From NCBI RefSeq assembly GCF_936928535.1, contig NZ_CAKZHY010000007.1, forward strand, positions 1-36,322: 36,322 nt of DNA. Direction: 5' to 3'. Within the stretch, counting starts at the first letter, position 1, and the number at the start of each line of letters is the position of its first letter. The translations under genes were made by a program, and so were the position numbers. The DNA comes from an uncultured Bradyrhizobium sp. (GTDB taxonomy: Bacteria; Pseudomonadota; Alphaproteobacteria; Rhizobiales; Xanthobacteraceae). The notes beneath the pieces were generated by a model. It worked only from the letters and a program-made list of their open reading frames with translations, was not told the DNA's origin and did no database searches. This document shows positions 25,433-34,029 of this stretch, one piece after another.

Positions 25433-27652
25433 CTACGCCGCGACCACGCGCGGTGTCTCGCCGGCATCCGACGGCTGCACGGGCCGGCTCAACATCGTCA
25501 CCTCGCTGAAGCCGACGCCCTTGAGCTGTTCGCACATGAGCGTACGCGCATCAGCCTCCATGGAGGCGTCGGGGACCACGACCGCGCGGGCGTTCGTCGT
25601 CAAGAGTTCTGCGGGCAGCTCTGAAGCGCCACCGGCGTCGAGCAGCACGTAATCGTAAGCCCGCATCAAGGCATCGATTGCGAGCGTCACCCGCGGCGAC
25701 TGGAGCAGGCTATGGTCGAAGCCTGGACGACCGGCCAAGACGAGATGCAGCCGCGAGAATTTGTCGCGCGTAATGATCTGAGCGAACGAGGCCTGCCCCT
25801 GCATCAGCTCGGCAAGACCGGGCGCCGTCGGATCGACCGACACCGCCGGTATCGTCGGCGAGGACGCGGCGAGATCGACCACGACGACGCGCGCCTCGCG
25901 TGCCAGATGGCGGGCGAGCGTCAGCGCCGACAGCGTGATCGCGTCCCCTGATGCGGTCCCGAGAACGGTGACCTTCTTGGCGCTGGTTCCGGCAGCCCTC
26001 AGGCGCTCGGCCAGTTGCCCGATCTCGGCGAATTCGCTGGCCTCGGCATCAACAATCATCTCTGGCTGGAGTGGCGCGGGATCCATCTCGACCTGATCGA
26101 CGACGACAGGCTCGCGACGAGCCGCCGCCGGGGCGAGCGTCGCCACGGCGCGCGGCGCGGTCTGGCGCAGCAACTCGCCGGTGACGACGAGACCGGACGA
26201 CAGCAGCAGCGTCGCCAGCGTCGCGATCAGGACGATGGGCAGCTTCTTCGGATAGGCCGGCGTGTTGGAGACGATACCGCGCGAAATGATCCGCCCCTCC
26301 GCCGGCGCGTCGATGCTTTCGCGCGTGCTGGCCTCGCGGTATTTGCCGAGATACGTCTCCAGCAGGTCACGCTGCGCCTTGGCTTCGCGCTCGAGCGCCC
26401 GGAGCTGGACATCCTGGCCGTTGGTCGAGGTCGCCTGCTTCTTGAGCTGATCGAGGCTCGCGGTCAGGCCATCGACGCGGCCGCCGGCGATCCGGGCGTC
26501 GTTTTCAAGCGAGCGCGAGATCTTGGCGGCCTCATCGCGGATCTGACCATCGAGGTCGCTCAGCTGAGCCTTGAGCTCCTTGATTCGCGGATGATTGCCG
26601 AGCAGCGTGGACGATTGTTCGGCGAGCTGGGCGCGCAACGTCACACGCTGCTCCGACAACCGCCGCATCAGCTCGGAGTTCACGACCTCCGATGCTTCGA
26701 TCGGCTTGCCGCTCTGGAGCATCTCGCGGATCAGGCGCGCCTTGGACTCGGCGTCCGCCTTCAGCGCTCGCGCATTGTTGAGCTGGGTGTTGACCTCGCC
26801 CATCTGCTGGTTCGACAGCGTGGTGTTGTTGGTTCCGATGAACAGCGACGATTTGGAACGGAAGTCCTCGACCTTGGCTTCGGCGTCGGAGACCTTCTTG
26901 CGCAAATTGTCGATCTCGCCCGCCAGCCACTGGCTGGCGTTGCGCGCCTGGTCCTGGCGCGCATTCTGCTGGAGCACCAGATAGCCGTCGGCAATCGAGT
27001 TGGCGACGCGCGCGGCCAGTTCCGGATCCTGCGACTGGAATTCGACCACGATCACGCGCGACTTGTCGACGGCATAGGCCTGAAGACGATCATAATACGC
27101 ATCGAGCACACGCTCTTCCGGCGTCATCGAGAACGGGTCGCGGACAATTCCGACCAGTGCCGCGAGCTGCTTCAGCGGCGAAATGCCCTGCAGCACCGGA
27201 TCGAATTCCGGCCGCTCGGCCAGCTTGTTCTTCTTGATGATCTCGCGTGCGAGATCGCGCGACAGCACGAGTTGCACCTGGCTGGTCACGGCTTCGGGAT
27301 CGAGCGCCTGCCGCTCCTCGGTGCTACGATCGCTGCTCGGCCGCAGGAAGACGTTCTCGCGCCCGTCGATCAGGATGCGCGATTCGGACTTGTAGCGCGG
27401 CGTGATGAGATTGACGATGGCGACGGAGGCGACGAGGACCAACACCGTCGGCACGATGATCCAGCCGCGCTTCCGCGCGAGCGCGCCGCCCAGCGCATGC
27501 AGATTGATATCACCGGATTCGACCGACGCCTGCTTCGCAGCATCAGACGCAGGCTTGGCTTCAAGTTTGGGTTTGGCCTCAAGCTTGGCCTTCGAAACGG
27601 CCCGCTCGATGACGGCCTTGTCCTTGCCGGCACGCCAGAACGCTAAACGCAT
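25433..27652 (-). CDS. Wzz/ExoP-type polysaccharide copolymerase with degenerate tyrosine-kinase domain
   Basis: Controls chain length and export of a surface polysaccharide from the inner membrane. The 739-residue protein has helix 1 near 63-83 (GWIIVPTVLVLVASVAIV), a long periplasmic coiled-coil region (about 85-460), helix 2 around LPIVLIATLATLLLSSG, and a cytoplasmic BY-kinase-like domain (about 550-720). In that domain the P-loop reads GTASGDAITLS with no GK(S/T), the Walker A' region is DLAASSP and the Walker B-like strand YVLLDAGG. There is no tyrosine-rich tail. So it is probably a non-kinase PCP. The ATG at 27652 has GGGAG six bases upstream. A short tandem KLEAKP repeat lies in the N-terminal tail. 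Confidence 0.88.
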   Translation of the reverse strand: MRLAFWRAGKDKAVIERAVSKAKLEAKPKLEAKPASDAAKQASVESGDINLHALGGALARKRGWIIVPTVLVLVASVAIVNLITPRYKSESRILIDGRENVFLRPSSDRSTEERQALDPEAVTSQVQLVLSRDLAREIIKKNKLAERPEFDPVLQGISPLKQLAALVGIVRDPFSMTPEERVLDAYYDRLQAYAVDKSRVIVVEFQSQDPELAARVANSIADGYLVLQQNARQDQARNASQWLAGEIDNLRKKVSDAEAKVEDFRSKSSLFIGTNNTTLSNQQMGEVNTQLNNARALKADAESKARLIREMLQSGKPIEASEVVNSELMRRLSEQRVTLRAQLAEQSSTLLGNHPRIKELKAQLSDLDGQIRDEAAKISRSLENDARIAGGRVDGLTASLDQLKKQATSTNGQDVQLRALEREAKAQRDLLETYLGKYREASTRESIDAPAEGRIISRGIVSNTPAYPKKLPIVLIATLATLLLSSGLVVTGELLRQTAPRAVATLAPAAARREPVVVDQVEMDPAPLQPEMIVDAEASEFAEIGQLAERLRAAGTSAKKVTVLGTASGDAITLSALTLARHLAREARVVVVDLAASSPTIPAVSVDPTAPGLAELMQGQASFAQIITRDKFSRLHLVLAGRPGFDHSLLQSPRVTLAIDALMRAYDYVLLDAGGASELPAELLTTNARAVVVPDASMEADARTLMCEQLKGVGFSEVTMLSRPVQPSDAGETPRVVAA

Positions 27653-27847
27653 CGAACACTCCCGGAGGGCAACGCCACTCGTGTACCTCAATGAGGCCGA
27701 TTACACTCCATTAAGGTTGCCGCTGGGTTAATCACGACCTCCGGCAGGCGACGCAGGCGCAGTCGTCATCTTTTGTTAACCACGAGGGCCCTTAATCCAT
27801 CTCGATATTTCGAGAACATTGTCCGGCTCCGTGCGCTGGTTTTGATC

Positions 27848-28981
27848 ATGCCCCCCTCTCCCGACCAGCCGCTTCGCATTCTGCACGCCGTACGCGCGCC
27901 CGTCGGCGGCATCTTCCGGCACATCCTCGACCTCGCCAATGGCCAGGTTGATCGCGGCCATCACGTCGGGATTCTCGCCGATAGCCTCACCGGTGGCGAG
28001 CGCGCGGACAAGGCGCTGGCCGAACTTGCGCCGCGGTTGAAGCTCGGCGTGCATCGGATGGCGATTCGCCGGGAACCCTCGCCGGATGATTTGTTGGTGT
28101 GGTTGCGCCTGCGCCGCCTGATCGCCACGCTCAAGCCCGACGTGCTGCACGGCCACGGCGCCAAGGCCGGCGCTTTCCTTCGCATGCGGCGGCGCACCGA
28201 CGACACCATCCGCATCTACACGCCCCATGGCGGCTCGCTGCATTATCCGCTCAACACCCTGAAGGGTGAATTTTACGCCCGCCTCGAACGCTCGCTGATG
28301 GACGCGACGGACCTGTTCCTGTTCGAGAGCGCCTTTGCCCGGGACACCTACCAGCGCATCGTCGGTACGCCCAAGGGCGTGGTGCATTGCGTCTTCAATG
28401 GTGTGACGCCGGAGGAGTTCGAACCTGTCGTCATCGCCGATGACGCCACCGACCTCTGCTATGTCGGCGAGTTCAGGCACATCAAGGGTGCAGACCTCCT
28501 GGTCGACGCGGTGGCACGGCTGCGCGAGGGCGGCAAGAAAGTCACGCTGACGCTCGGCGGCGACGGCGAGGAGACGGCGGCGCTGAAGGCGCAGGTCGAG
28601 CGGCTCGGCCTGAACGACGCGATCCGGTTCATCGGCCACGTCAAGGCGCGTTACGGCTTTTCCAAGGGGCGATTGCTGGTCGTCCCCTCGCGTGGCGATT
28701 CCATGCCCTATGTCGTCATCGAGGCCGGCGCAGCCGGCATTCCCATGATCGCAGCGCGCGTCGGCGGCATCCCGGAGATTTTTGGCAGCGAATGCCCGTC
28801 ACTGTTCCCGGCCAGCAATGCCGAGGCGATGGCTGAGGCGATCACGGCCGCGCTCGACGATGCGCAAGCGACCGCGCAGCGCGCATCGACCTTGCGCGAG
28901 CGCATCTCCGCGCATTTTTCCCAGCAGGCGATGGTCGACGGCGTGCTCGCCGGTTATCGCGACGCATTTGCCAATCATTAA
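27848..28981 (+). CDS. Glycosyltransferase family 4 (GT-B fold)
   Basis: Retaining sugar transferase of 377 residues acting on the cytoplasmic face, adding a sugar to the lipid-linked repeat unit. The N-terminal domain has RILHAVRAPVGGIFRHILDL and HGHGAKAGAFLR. The C-terminal GT4 core has CYVGEFRHIKGADLLVDAV, TLGGDGEETAALKAQV and PSRGDSMPYVVIEAGAAGIP, with Asp in place of the usual first Glu of the EX7E motif. The ATG at 27848 gives the family N-terminus; the frame opens at 27773. It is divergent from the copolymerase gene and followed by the initiating transferase. Confidence 0.9.
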   Translation: MPPSPDQPLRILHAVRAPVGGIFRHILDLANGQVDRGHHVGILADSLTGGERADKALAELAPRLKLGVHRMAIRREPSPDDLLVWLRLRRLIATLKPDVLHGHGAKAGAFLRMRRRTDDTIRIYTPHGGSLHYPLNTLKGEFYARLERSLMDATDLFLFESAFARDTYQRIVGTPKGVVHCVFNGVTPEEFEPVVIADDATDLCYVGEFRHIKGADLLVDAVARLREGGKKVTLTLGGDGEETAALKAQVERLGLNDAIRFIGHVKARYGFSKGRLLVVPSRGDSMPYVVIEAGAAGIPMIAARVGGIPEIFGSECPSLFPASNAEAMAEAITAALDDAQATAQRASTLRERISAHFSQQAMVDGVLAGYRDAFANH

Positions 28982-28991
28982 CCATCCTTAA
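28978..28991 (+). promoter_or_regulatory. TTAA-N6-TTAA (CtrA-like) site before the initiating transferase
   Basis: TTAACCATCCTTAA overlaps the stop codon of the glycosyltransferase gene and precedes the next gene by about 110 bases. TTAACCAT is a described CtrA half-site, but the spacer is one base short of the standard full site. Confidence 0.25.
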
Positions 28992-29100
28992 GGCGGCTTT
29001 AGAGAATCTTCCGATTTGTCCGATAATCGAGGTGCCAGGGGATGCATGCCCGGGGCACGAGGCCGCTGCCCACGGGTTTTTGGAATGGACGTGGACGCCC

Positions 29101-30648
29101 GTGGAACCGCTCAACGCACGCTCGATGCTCGATGCCGCGACCAGCGCCGCGGCCAAGCCGGCTGAAACAGCTTTCGTCGAACGCCGTCGCCGCCTGACGC
29201 CGGCTGCGCTCGAGGTCGTCAATCAGAAAGTCGCCCGCGCCTATTCGCCGATCGTGATTGCCGGCATCGTGCGCGTGATCGATTTCGTGCTGCTGAGCGT
29301 GGTCGGCATGACCGTTTATCTCAGCTACGTCATGCCGCATACCGGCTTCAGCTGGCTCTATCCGCTGGAGATCGTCGCCGTCGCAGTCGCCGCCGTGGTC
29401 TGCTTCCAGGCCGCGGACATCTATCAGGTGCAACTGTTCCGCGGCCAGCTCCGGCAGATGACGCGGATGATCTCGTCCTGGTCGTTCGTCTTCCTGCTGT
29501 TCATCGGCGTGTCCTTCTTCGCCAAGTTCGGCAGCGATATCTCGCGGCTGTGGCTTGCCGCCTTCTATTTCCTTGGCCTCGCTGCGCTGGTCGCCGAGCG
29601 CCTCATCCTCCGTTCGCTGGTGCGCAACTGGGCGCGCCAGGGCCGGCTCGACCGCCGCACCATCATCGTCGGCTCCGACAGCAACGGCGAGCAGCTGGTC
29701 GAGGCGCTCAAGGCGCAGGAGGATTCCGATATCCACGTGCTCGGCGTGTTCGACGACCGCAACGACAGCCGCGCGCTCGACACCTGCGCCGGCGCGCGCA
29801 AGCTCGGCAAGGTCGACGACATCGTCGAATTCGCGCGCCGCACCCGCGTCGATCTCGTGCTGTTCGCATTGCCGATCTCGGCGGAGACGCGCATCCTGGA
29901 AATGCTGAAGAAGCTCTGGGTGCTGCCGGTCGACATCCGCCTCTCCGCTCACACCAACAAGCTGCGCTTTCGGCCCCGCTCCTACTCCTATCTCGGCGAG
30001 GTGCCGACGCTCGACGTGTTCGAGGCGCCGATCACCGATTGGGATCTGGTGATGAAATGGCTGTTCGACCGCGTCGTCGGCAGCCTCGCGCTGTTCGCGG
30101 CCCTTCCCGTGATGGCGCTGGTGGCGCTGGCGGTGAAGCTCGACAGTCCCGGCCCCGCCCTGTTCCGCCAGAAGCGGTTCGGCTTTAACAATGAGCGCAT
30201 CGACGTCTATAAATTCCGCTCGATGTATCACCACCAGGCCGACCCGACGGCATCGAAGGTGGTGACCAAGAATGATCCGCGCGTCACCCGCGTCGGCCGA
30301 TTCATCCGCAAGACCAGCCTCGACGAACTGCCGCAGCTGTTCAACGTGGTGTTCTCAGGCAACCTATCTTTGGTCGGCCCGCGTCCGCACGCGGTGCAGG
30401 GCAAGCTCCAGAGCCGGCTGTTCGACGAAGCCGTCGACGGCTATTTCGCCCGCCACCGCGTCAAGCCCGGCATCACCGGCTGGGCCCAGATCAACGGCTG
30501 GCGCGGCGAGATCGACAATGAAGAGAAGATCCAGAAGCGTGTCGAGTTCGACCTGTACTACATCGAGAACTGGTCGGTACTGTTCGATCTCGTCATTCTC
30601 CTGAAAACGCCGCTCTCGCTGCTGACCAAGAACGAGAACGCGTATTGA
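29101..30648 (+). CDS. Undecaprenyl-phosphate sugar phosphotransferase (polyisoprenyl-P hexose-1-P transferase, WcaJ family)
   Basis: Starts repeat-unit synthesis by moving a hexose-1-phosphate, probably glucose, from the UDP-sugar to undecaprenyl phosphate in the inner membrane. The protein of about 515 residues has four N-terminal helices (about 45-175), a CoA-binding-like Rossmann region ([19 protein letters not shown]), a fifth helix and the C-terminal catalytic domain. That domain shows [31 protein letters not shown] [25 protein letters not shown] and [16 protein letters not shown]. The start is uncertain: GTG 29101 ([10 protein letters not shown]) is chosen; GTG 29032 or ATG 29125 are alternatives. 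Confidence 0.92.
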   Translation: MEPLNARSMLDAATSAAAKPAETAFVERRRRLTPAALEVVNQKVARAYSPIVIAGIVRVIDFVLLSVVGMTVYLSYVMPHTGFSWLYPLEIVAVAVAAVVCFQAADIYQVQLFRGQLRQMTRMISSWSFVFLLFIGVSFFAKFGSDISRLWLAAFYFLGLAALVAERLILRSLVRNWARQGRLDRRTIIVGSDSNGEQLVEALKAQEDSDIHVLGVFDDRNDSRALDTCAGARKLGKVDDIVEFARRTRVDLVLFALPISAETRILEMLKKLWVLPVDIRLSAHTNKLRFRPRSYSYLGEVPTLDVFEAPITDWDLVMKWLFDRVVGSLALFAALPVMALVALAVKLDSPGPALFRQKRFGFNNERIDVYKFRSMYHHQADPTASKVVTKNDPRVTRVGRFIRKTSLDELPQLFNVVFSGNLSLVGPRPHAVQGKLQSRLFDEAVDGYFARHRVKPGITGWAQINGWRGEIDNEEKIQKRVEFDLYYIENWSVLFDLVILLKTPLSLLTKNENAY

Positions 30649-30669
30649 AGTTTGCTGACCCAAGTCTCA

Positions 30670-30774
30670 CTGTCATCGCCCGGCTCGACCCGGCGATCCA
30701 GTAACCACCGGCAGTAGAGACTGCCACGAACGACACGGAGTACTGGATGCCCCGGTCAAGCCGGGGCATGACAG
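30670..30774. repeat. Bradyrhizobium-type palindromic repeat (105 bp)
   Basis: CTGTCAT at 30670 pairs with ATGACAG at 30768, with CGCCCGGCTCGACCCGGCG inside the left end and GCCCCGGTCAAGCCGGGGC inside the right end. The pattern is common between Bradyrhizobium genes. It separates the initiating transferase from the polymerase gene. Confidence 0.8.
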
Positions 30775-30808
30775 CGGAAGTTGTGTGCACGAGTAGCGTG
30801 AGCGTGTG

Positions 30809-32065
30809 ATGGCGTATGCGGCAACAGCCGGTGAAGTGAACGTAGCCGTACCGGCTGCGCCCGGCGTGCTCGCCCTCCAGCGCGCGCTGGTCTGGCTGGT
30901 CGGCGCATCAGGCGCGATCGTCTTCATCGAGCCGAGCCCCTACGAGATCGTGACGCTGCTCGCCACCGTCGCCTTCTTCGCCACCGGCCTGCGCCTGCGG
31001 CTCGTGCTGATGCCGCTGTTGCTCGCCCTGGTCCTGCTCAATGTCGGCTACACCGTCAGCGCGATTCCGCTGCTCGACCAATCCGAGGTCGCAAGCTGGA
31101 TCGCGACCTCCTGGTACATGGCCGTCACCGTGATGTTCTTCGCCATGGTCACCTCCGAGGACACGGCGGCCCGGCTCGACATGCTGCGCCGTGGTCTCGT
31201 GGTCGGCGCGATGATCGCCTCGCTCTCGGCCATCGCGGGCTATTTCAATCTCGTTCCCGGCGGCCACGATCTCTTGACGCTCTACGAGCGCGCCCGCGGC
31301 ACCTTCAAGGACCCGAACGTGCTTGGTGCGTTCCTGATCCTGCCGGCGCTGTTTGCGCTTCAGAGCGTGGTTACGGACAAGCTCGCGAAAGCGTTCCGCA
31401 ACGCCATCGCCTTCGGCATCATGTCGCTGGCCATCCTGCTCGCCTTCTCCCGCGCCGCCTGGGGCGGGCTGATCCTGACCTCGGCCTTCATGTTGGCATT
31501 GATGGTGCTGACCAGCCGCACCAATGCGCAGCGCTCGCGCATCATCATCATGGCGATCGTCGCGGTCGTGCTGGGCCTTGCGCTGATCGCGGTGCTGCTG
31601 TCGTTCGATTCCGTCGCCGAGATGTTCAAGCAACGCGCGAGCTTCGACCAGAGCTATGACGAGGGCCGCTTCGGCCGGTTCGGCCGGCACATCCTCGGTG
31701 CGGAAATGGCGCTCGATCTGCCGTTCGGCATCGGACCGCTGCAATTCCACCGCTTCTTCCCCGAAGACACCCACAACTCCTACCTGAACGCCTTCATGTC
31801 CGGCGGCTGGCTTTCCGGCGTGTGCTATCCGGCGCTGGTCTTCACCACCGTCATCATGGGCTTCCGCCACATCTTCGTGCGCGTGCCCTGGCAGCGCGCC
31901 TATCTCGCGATGTTCTCGGCCTTCGTCGGCACCGTCGGCGAAAGTTTTGTGATCGACACGGATCACTGGCGCCACTTCTGGATGATGCTCGGCTCGATGT
32001 GGGGCATGATGGCGGCGGCGCAGGCCTACAAGATCAGCTCTGAGAAGGACGCTTCGTCAGCTTGA
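30809..32065 (+). CDS. O-antigen ligase/polymerase-like membrane protein (Wzy/WaaL family)
   Basis: Inner-membrane protein of 418 residues with about ten helices. The Wzy_C family region includes RARGTFKDPNVLGAFLILP, the hydrophobic block around SLAILLAFSRAAWGGLIL, and a periplasmic loop with FHRFFPEDTHNSYLNAFMSG, where the conserved His and Asn of ligases and polymerases fall. Given its place beside a copolymerase, a polymerase role in the Wzx/Wzy route is likelier than lipid A ligation. No flippase gene is in the window. The ATG at 30809 is used; GTG 30806 precedes it directly. Its end overlaps the convergent marR-type gene by 32 bp. Confidence 0.88.
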   Translation: MAYAATAGEVNVAVPAAPGVLALQRALVWLVGASGAIVFIEPSPYEIVTLLATVAFFATGLRLRLVLMPLLLALVLLNVGYTVSAIPLLDQSEVASWIATSWYMAVTVMFFAMVTSEDTAARLDMLRRGLVVGAMIASLSAIAGYFNLVPGGHDLLTLYERARGTFKDPNVLGAFLILPALFALQSVVTDKLAKAFRNAIAFGIMSLAILLAFSRAAWGGLILTSAFMLALMVLTSRTNAQRSRIIIMAIVAVVLGLALIAVLLSFDSVAEMFKQRASFDQSYDEGRFGRFGRHILGAEMALDLPFGIGPLQFHRFFPEDTHNSYLNAFMSGGWLSGVCYPALVFTTVIMGFRHIFVRVPWQRAYLAMFSAFVGTVGESFVIDTDHWRHFWMMLGSMWGMMAAAQAYKISSEKDASSA

Positions 32066-32567
32066 GCTTCAGTGCGGGCCGCTTCTCGGGCGGCGTGTCG
32101 ATCAGCCCCTTCAGCGCCGCGGTCGCAGCAAGTATGCTCTTGTAGCCCTCATTGGCAAAACGCAGCAGCAGGCGCAGCTCTTCATCGGTATAGGCGCTGA
32201 AGACCTTCTCCATCGCCTGCTGCATCGGCACGTAGAGTTGGCCGATCTTCATCGCGGTTTCCGGCACGACGGCGATGAAAACCTTGCGGCGGTCGGTCTC
32301 ATCCCGCTCGCGGCGTACCAGACCCGCCTTCTCGAGCCGATCGACAACGCCTGTGATGGCGCCAGTCGTCAGCCCCGTCACCTCAGCGAGCCGGCCCGCC
32401 GTGACACGTCCCTCGAGATAGAGAATGTCCATGCATTCGAGGTCGGAATTGGCAATTCCGGCCACGTTCGCGACGGCTTGCCCATAGAGCACGCCCTGCG
32501 CGGACGACCGCCGCATCGCCTCTTCCAACTCCCCCAGCAACGCCGCGCGCGCCTTTGCCCTTGACAA
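32034..32567 (-). CDS. MarR family transcriptional regulator
   Basis: Dimeric winged-helix repressor of 177 residues. The DNA-binding part has LEGRVTAGRLAEVTGLTTGA as helix-turn-helix and DRLEKAGLVRRERDETDRRK as the wing, the best-conserved MarR stretch. The start is TTG 32567, with GAGGTGA five bases upstream; no ATG is available nearby. It is divergent from a FAD monooxygenase gene, with repeated TTAGTCACTAA-type sequences between them, so it very probably represses that gene and itself and releases on an aromatic or phenolic ligand (inference from the MarR family). Confidence 0.9.
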   Translation of the reverse strand: MSRAKARAALLGELEEAMRRSSAQGVLYGQAVANVAGIANSDLECMDILYLEGRVTAGRLAEVTGLTTGAITGVVDRLEKAGLVRRERDETDRRKVFIAVVPETAMKIGQLYVPMQQAMEKVFSAYTDEELRLLLRFANEGYKSILAATAALKGLIDTPPEKRPALKLKLTKRPSQS

Positions 32568-32577
32568 CGCTCACCTC

Positions 32578-32622
32578 ATATCTTAGTCGATATATATCTT
32601 AGTCACTAAGAGATTTAGTGAC
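32578..32622. promoter_or_regulatory. Probable MarR operator between regulator and monooxygenase
   Basis: ATATCTTAGTC occurs twice, 16 bases apart (32578-32588, 32594-32604). The second copy runs into CTTAGT-C-ACTAAG (32598-32610) and GTCACTAA-GAGAT-TTAGTGAC (32602-32622). Such clustered inverted repeats just upstream of both divergent starts are typical operators of MarR proteins. Confidence 0.75.
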
Positions 32623-32664
32623 CGTAATTCCTCCTAGCATCACGGAAACGTCGGGAGCAAGCCA

Positions 32665-33861
32665 ATGCCTCATCGTCCCCGCAAGGCCCTCATTATCGGC
32701 GCTGGCATTGCCGGCCCCGTCGCCGCGATCCTGCTGCGCCGCGCCGGCATCGAATCCGCCATCTACGAAGCCTGGCCCTACTCCAAGGGCATCGGCGGCG
32801 GCCTCCAGATCGCGCCGAACGGCATGCATGTCATCGACGAGATCGGCCTCGCGGCCGAACTGATCAGCCGCGGCTCGATCGCCGAGTCCTTCGACTTCTA
32901 TTCGCAGGAAGGCCGAAGGCTCGGCTCGGTCAATCGCGACATGGAACGGCGCTTCGGCCAGCCCGCCGTCAATGTCTGCCGCGCCACGCTGAACGAGATG
33001 CTGATCGACAAGGCCTGGTGCGCCTGCGTCTCGCTCTATTTCGACAAGCGCCTGATCAAGGTCGAGGATCGCGGCGACCAGCCTGTCATCGCCTATTTCG
33101 CCGACGGCACCACCGCCGAGGGCGACTTCCTGATCGGCGCCGACGGCGTGCATTCAATCGCGCGGCGCCAGGTCGTGCCTGATGGCCCCAAGCCCTTCAA
33201 CACCGGCCTGATCGGCTTCGGCGGCTTCGTGCCGCACGCCGTCCTCGACGGGAGGGCCATCGGCCGGCATGTCGAGACCACGTTCGGACAGAGCGGCTTC
33301 TTCGGCTACGGCTATTGCGGCCCCGATCCCAGGGACGGCGTGATGTGGTGGAGCACGCAGCCCGCGCACGGCATGGACGCCGCGATGTTTCGCGCCCTCG
33401 ACGCACAGACGCTGAAGCAGCATCTGCGCGGCTTCCATCATGGCTGGCACGATCCGATCCCCGCGATCATCGAGGCGGCCGACGACATCGTGGTCACCGA
33501 CACGCTCGACGTCGCGACCTTGGCGACCTGGTCACGCAAGCGCTCGCTCCTGATCGGCGATGCCGCGCATGCGACCAGCCCGCATGCCGGCCAGGGAGCT
33601 TCGCTCGCACTGGAAGATGCGATGCGGCTCGCCCGGCTGATGCAGGAGGGTCAGGAGTTGACGGCGACCTTCCAAGCCTTCGAGGCCGAGCGGCGACCCC
33701 GCGCGGAAAAGATCGTCGCCATTGCCCGCCGCAACGGCAACAACAAGCGCGAGTTCAGCGCAGCCGGTGCATGGATGCGCAATCAGATGATCAAACTGCT
33801 GCTGCCGCTGGGCGCGAAGGGCATGGATTTCATGTATGCGTATGATGCGCGGGCGGCGTAG
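32665..33861 (+). CDS. FAD-dependent monooxygenase (aromatic hydroxylase type)
   Basis: Group A flavoprotein monooxygenase of 398 residues using NAD(P)H and O2. The FAD motifs are all present: KALIIGAGIAGPVAAILLRR at the N-terminus, the DG motif LIGADGVHSIARRQ and the GD motif LIGDAAHATSPHAGQGASLA. Relatives include salicylate hydroxylase-like and TetX-like enzymes; the substrate is not known. The ATG at 32665 has GGGAG seven bases upstream. It is divergent from a MarR regulator, suggesting induction by its own substrate. Confidence 0.9.
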   Translation: MPHRPRKALIIGAGIAGPVAAILLRRAGIESAIYEAWPYSKGIGGGLQIAPNGMHVIDEIGLAAELISRGSIAESFDFYSQEGRRLGSVNRDMERRFGQPAVNVCRATLNEMLIDKAWCACVSLYFDKRLIKVEDRGDQPVIAYFADGTTAEGDFLIGADGVHSIARRQVVPDGPKPFNTGLIGFGGFVPHAVLDGRAIGRHVETTFGQSGFFGYGYCGPDPRDGVMWWSTQPAHGMDAAMFRALDAQTLKQHLRGFHHGWHDPIPAIIEAADDIVVTDTLDVATLATWSRKRSLLIGDAAHATSPHAGQGASLALEDAMRLARLMQEGQELTATFQAFEAERRPRAEKIVAIARRNGNNKREFSAAGAWMRNQMIKLLLPLGAKGMDFMYAYDARAA

Positions 33862-33870
33862 CTCTTTCTT

Positions 33871-34020
33871 CCCCCTCTCCCCGTTCTTACGGGGAGAGGG
33901 TTGGGGTGAGGGGCTGCTTCGGCAAAAACGGTGAGCGGAAAGTCCCCCTCACCCGCCACGCTCGGGCGCGCAATTGCGCCGCCGAGGTTGTCGGCCTCTC
34001 TCCGCAAGCGGGGCGAGGCG
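33871..34020. repeat. Pyrimidine-rich palindromic repeat with CCCTCTCCCC / GGGGAGAGGG stem
   Basis: CCCTCTCCCCGT and ACGGGGAGAGGG form a hairpin near 33872-33900, followed by the repeat-typical GGGGTGAGGGGCTGC and a later CCCTCACCCGCCACGCTCGGGCG and CTCTCCGCAAGCGGGGCGAGG. This is another common Bradyrhizobium intergenic repeat. It sits between two convergent genes. Confidence 0.72.
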
Positions 34021-34029
34021 AAGGAAGTG

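Noticed and set aside
26015..27646. Long open frame of 543 codons on the plus strand opposite the copolymerase gene
   Set aside because: Shadow of a high-GC coding strand; the product is Arg/Leu-rich without domains.
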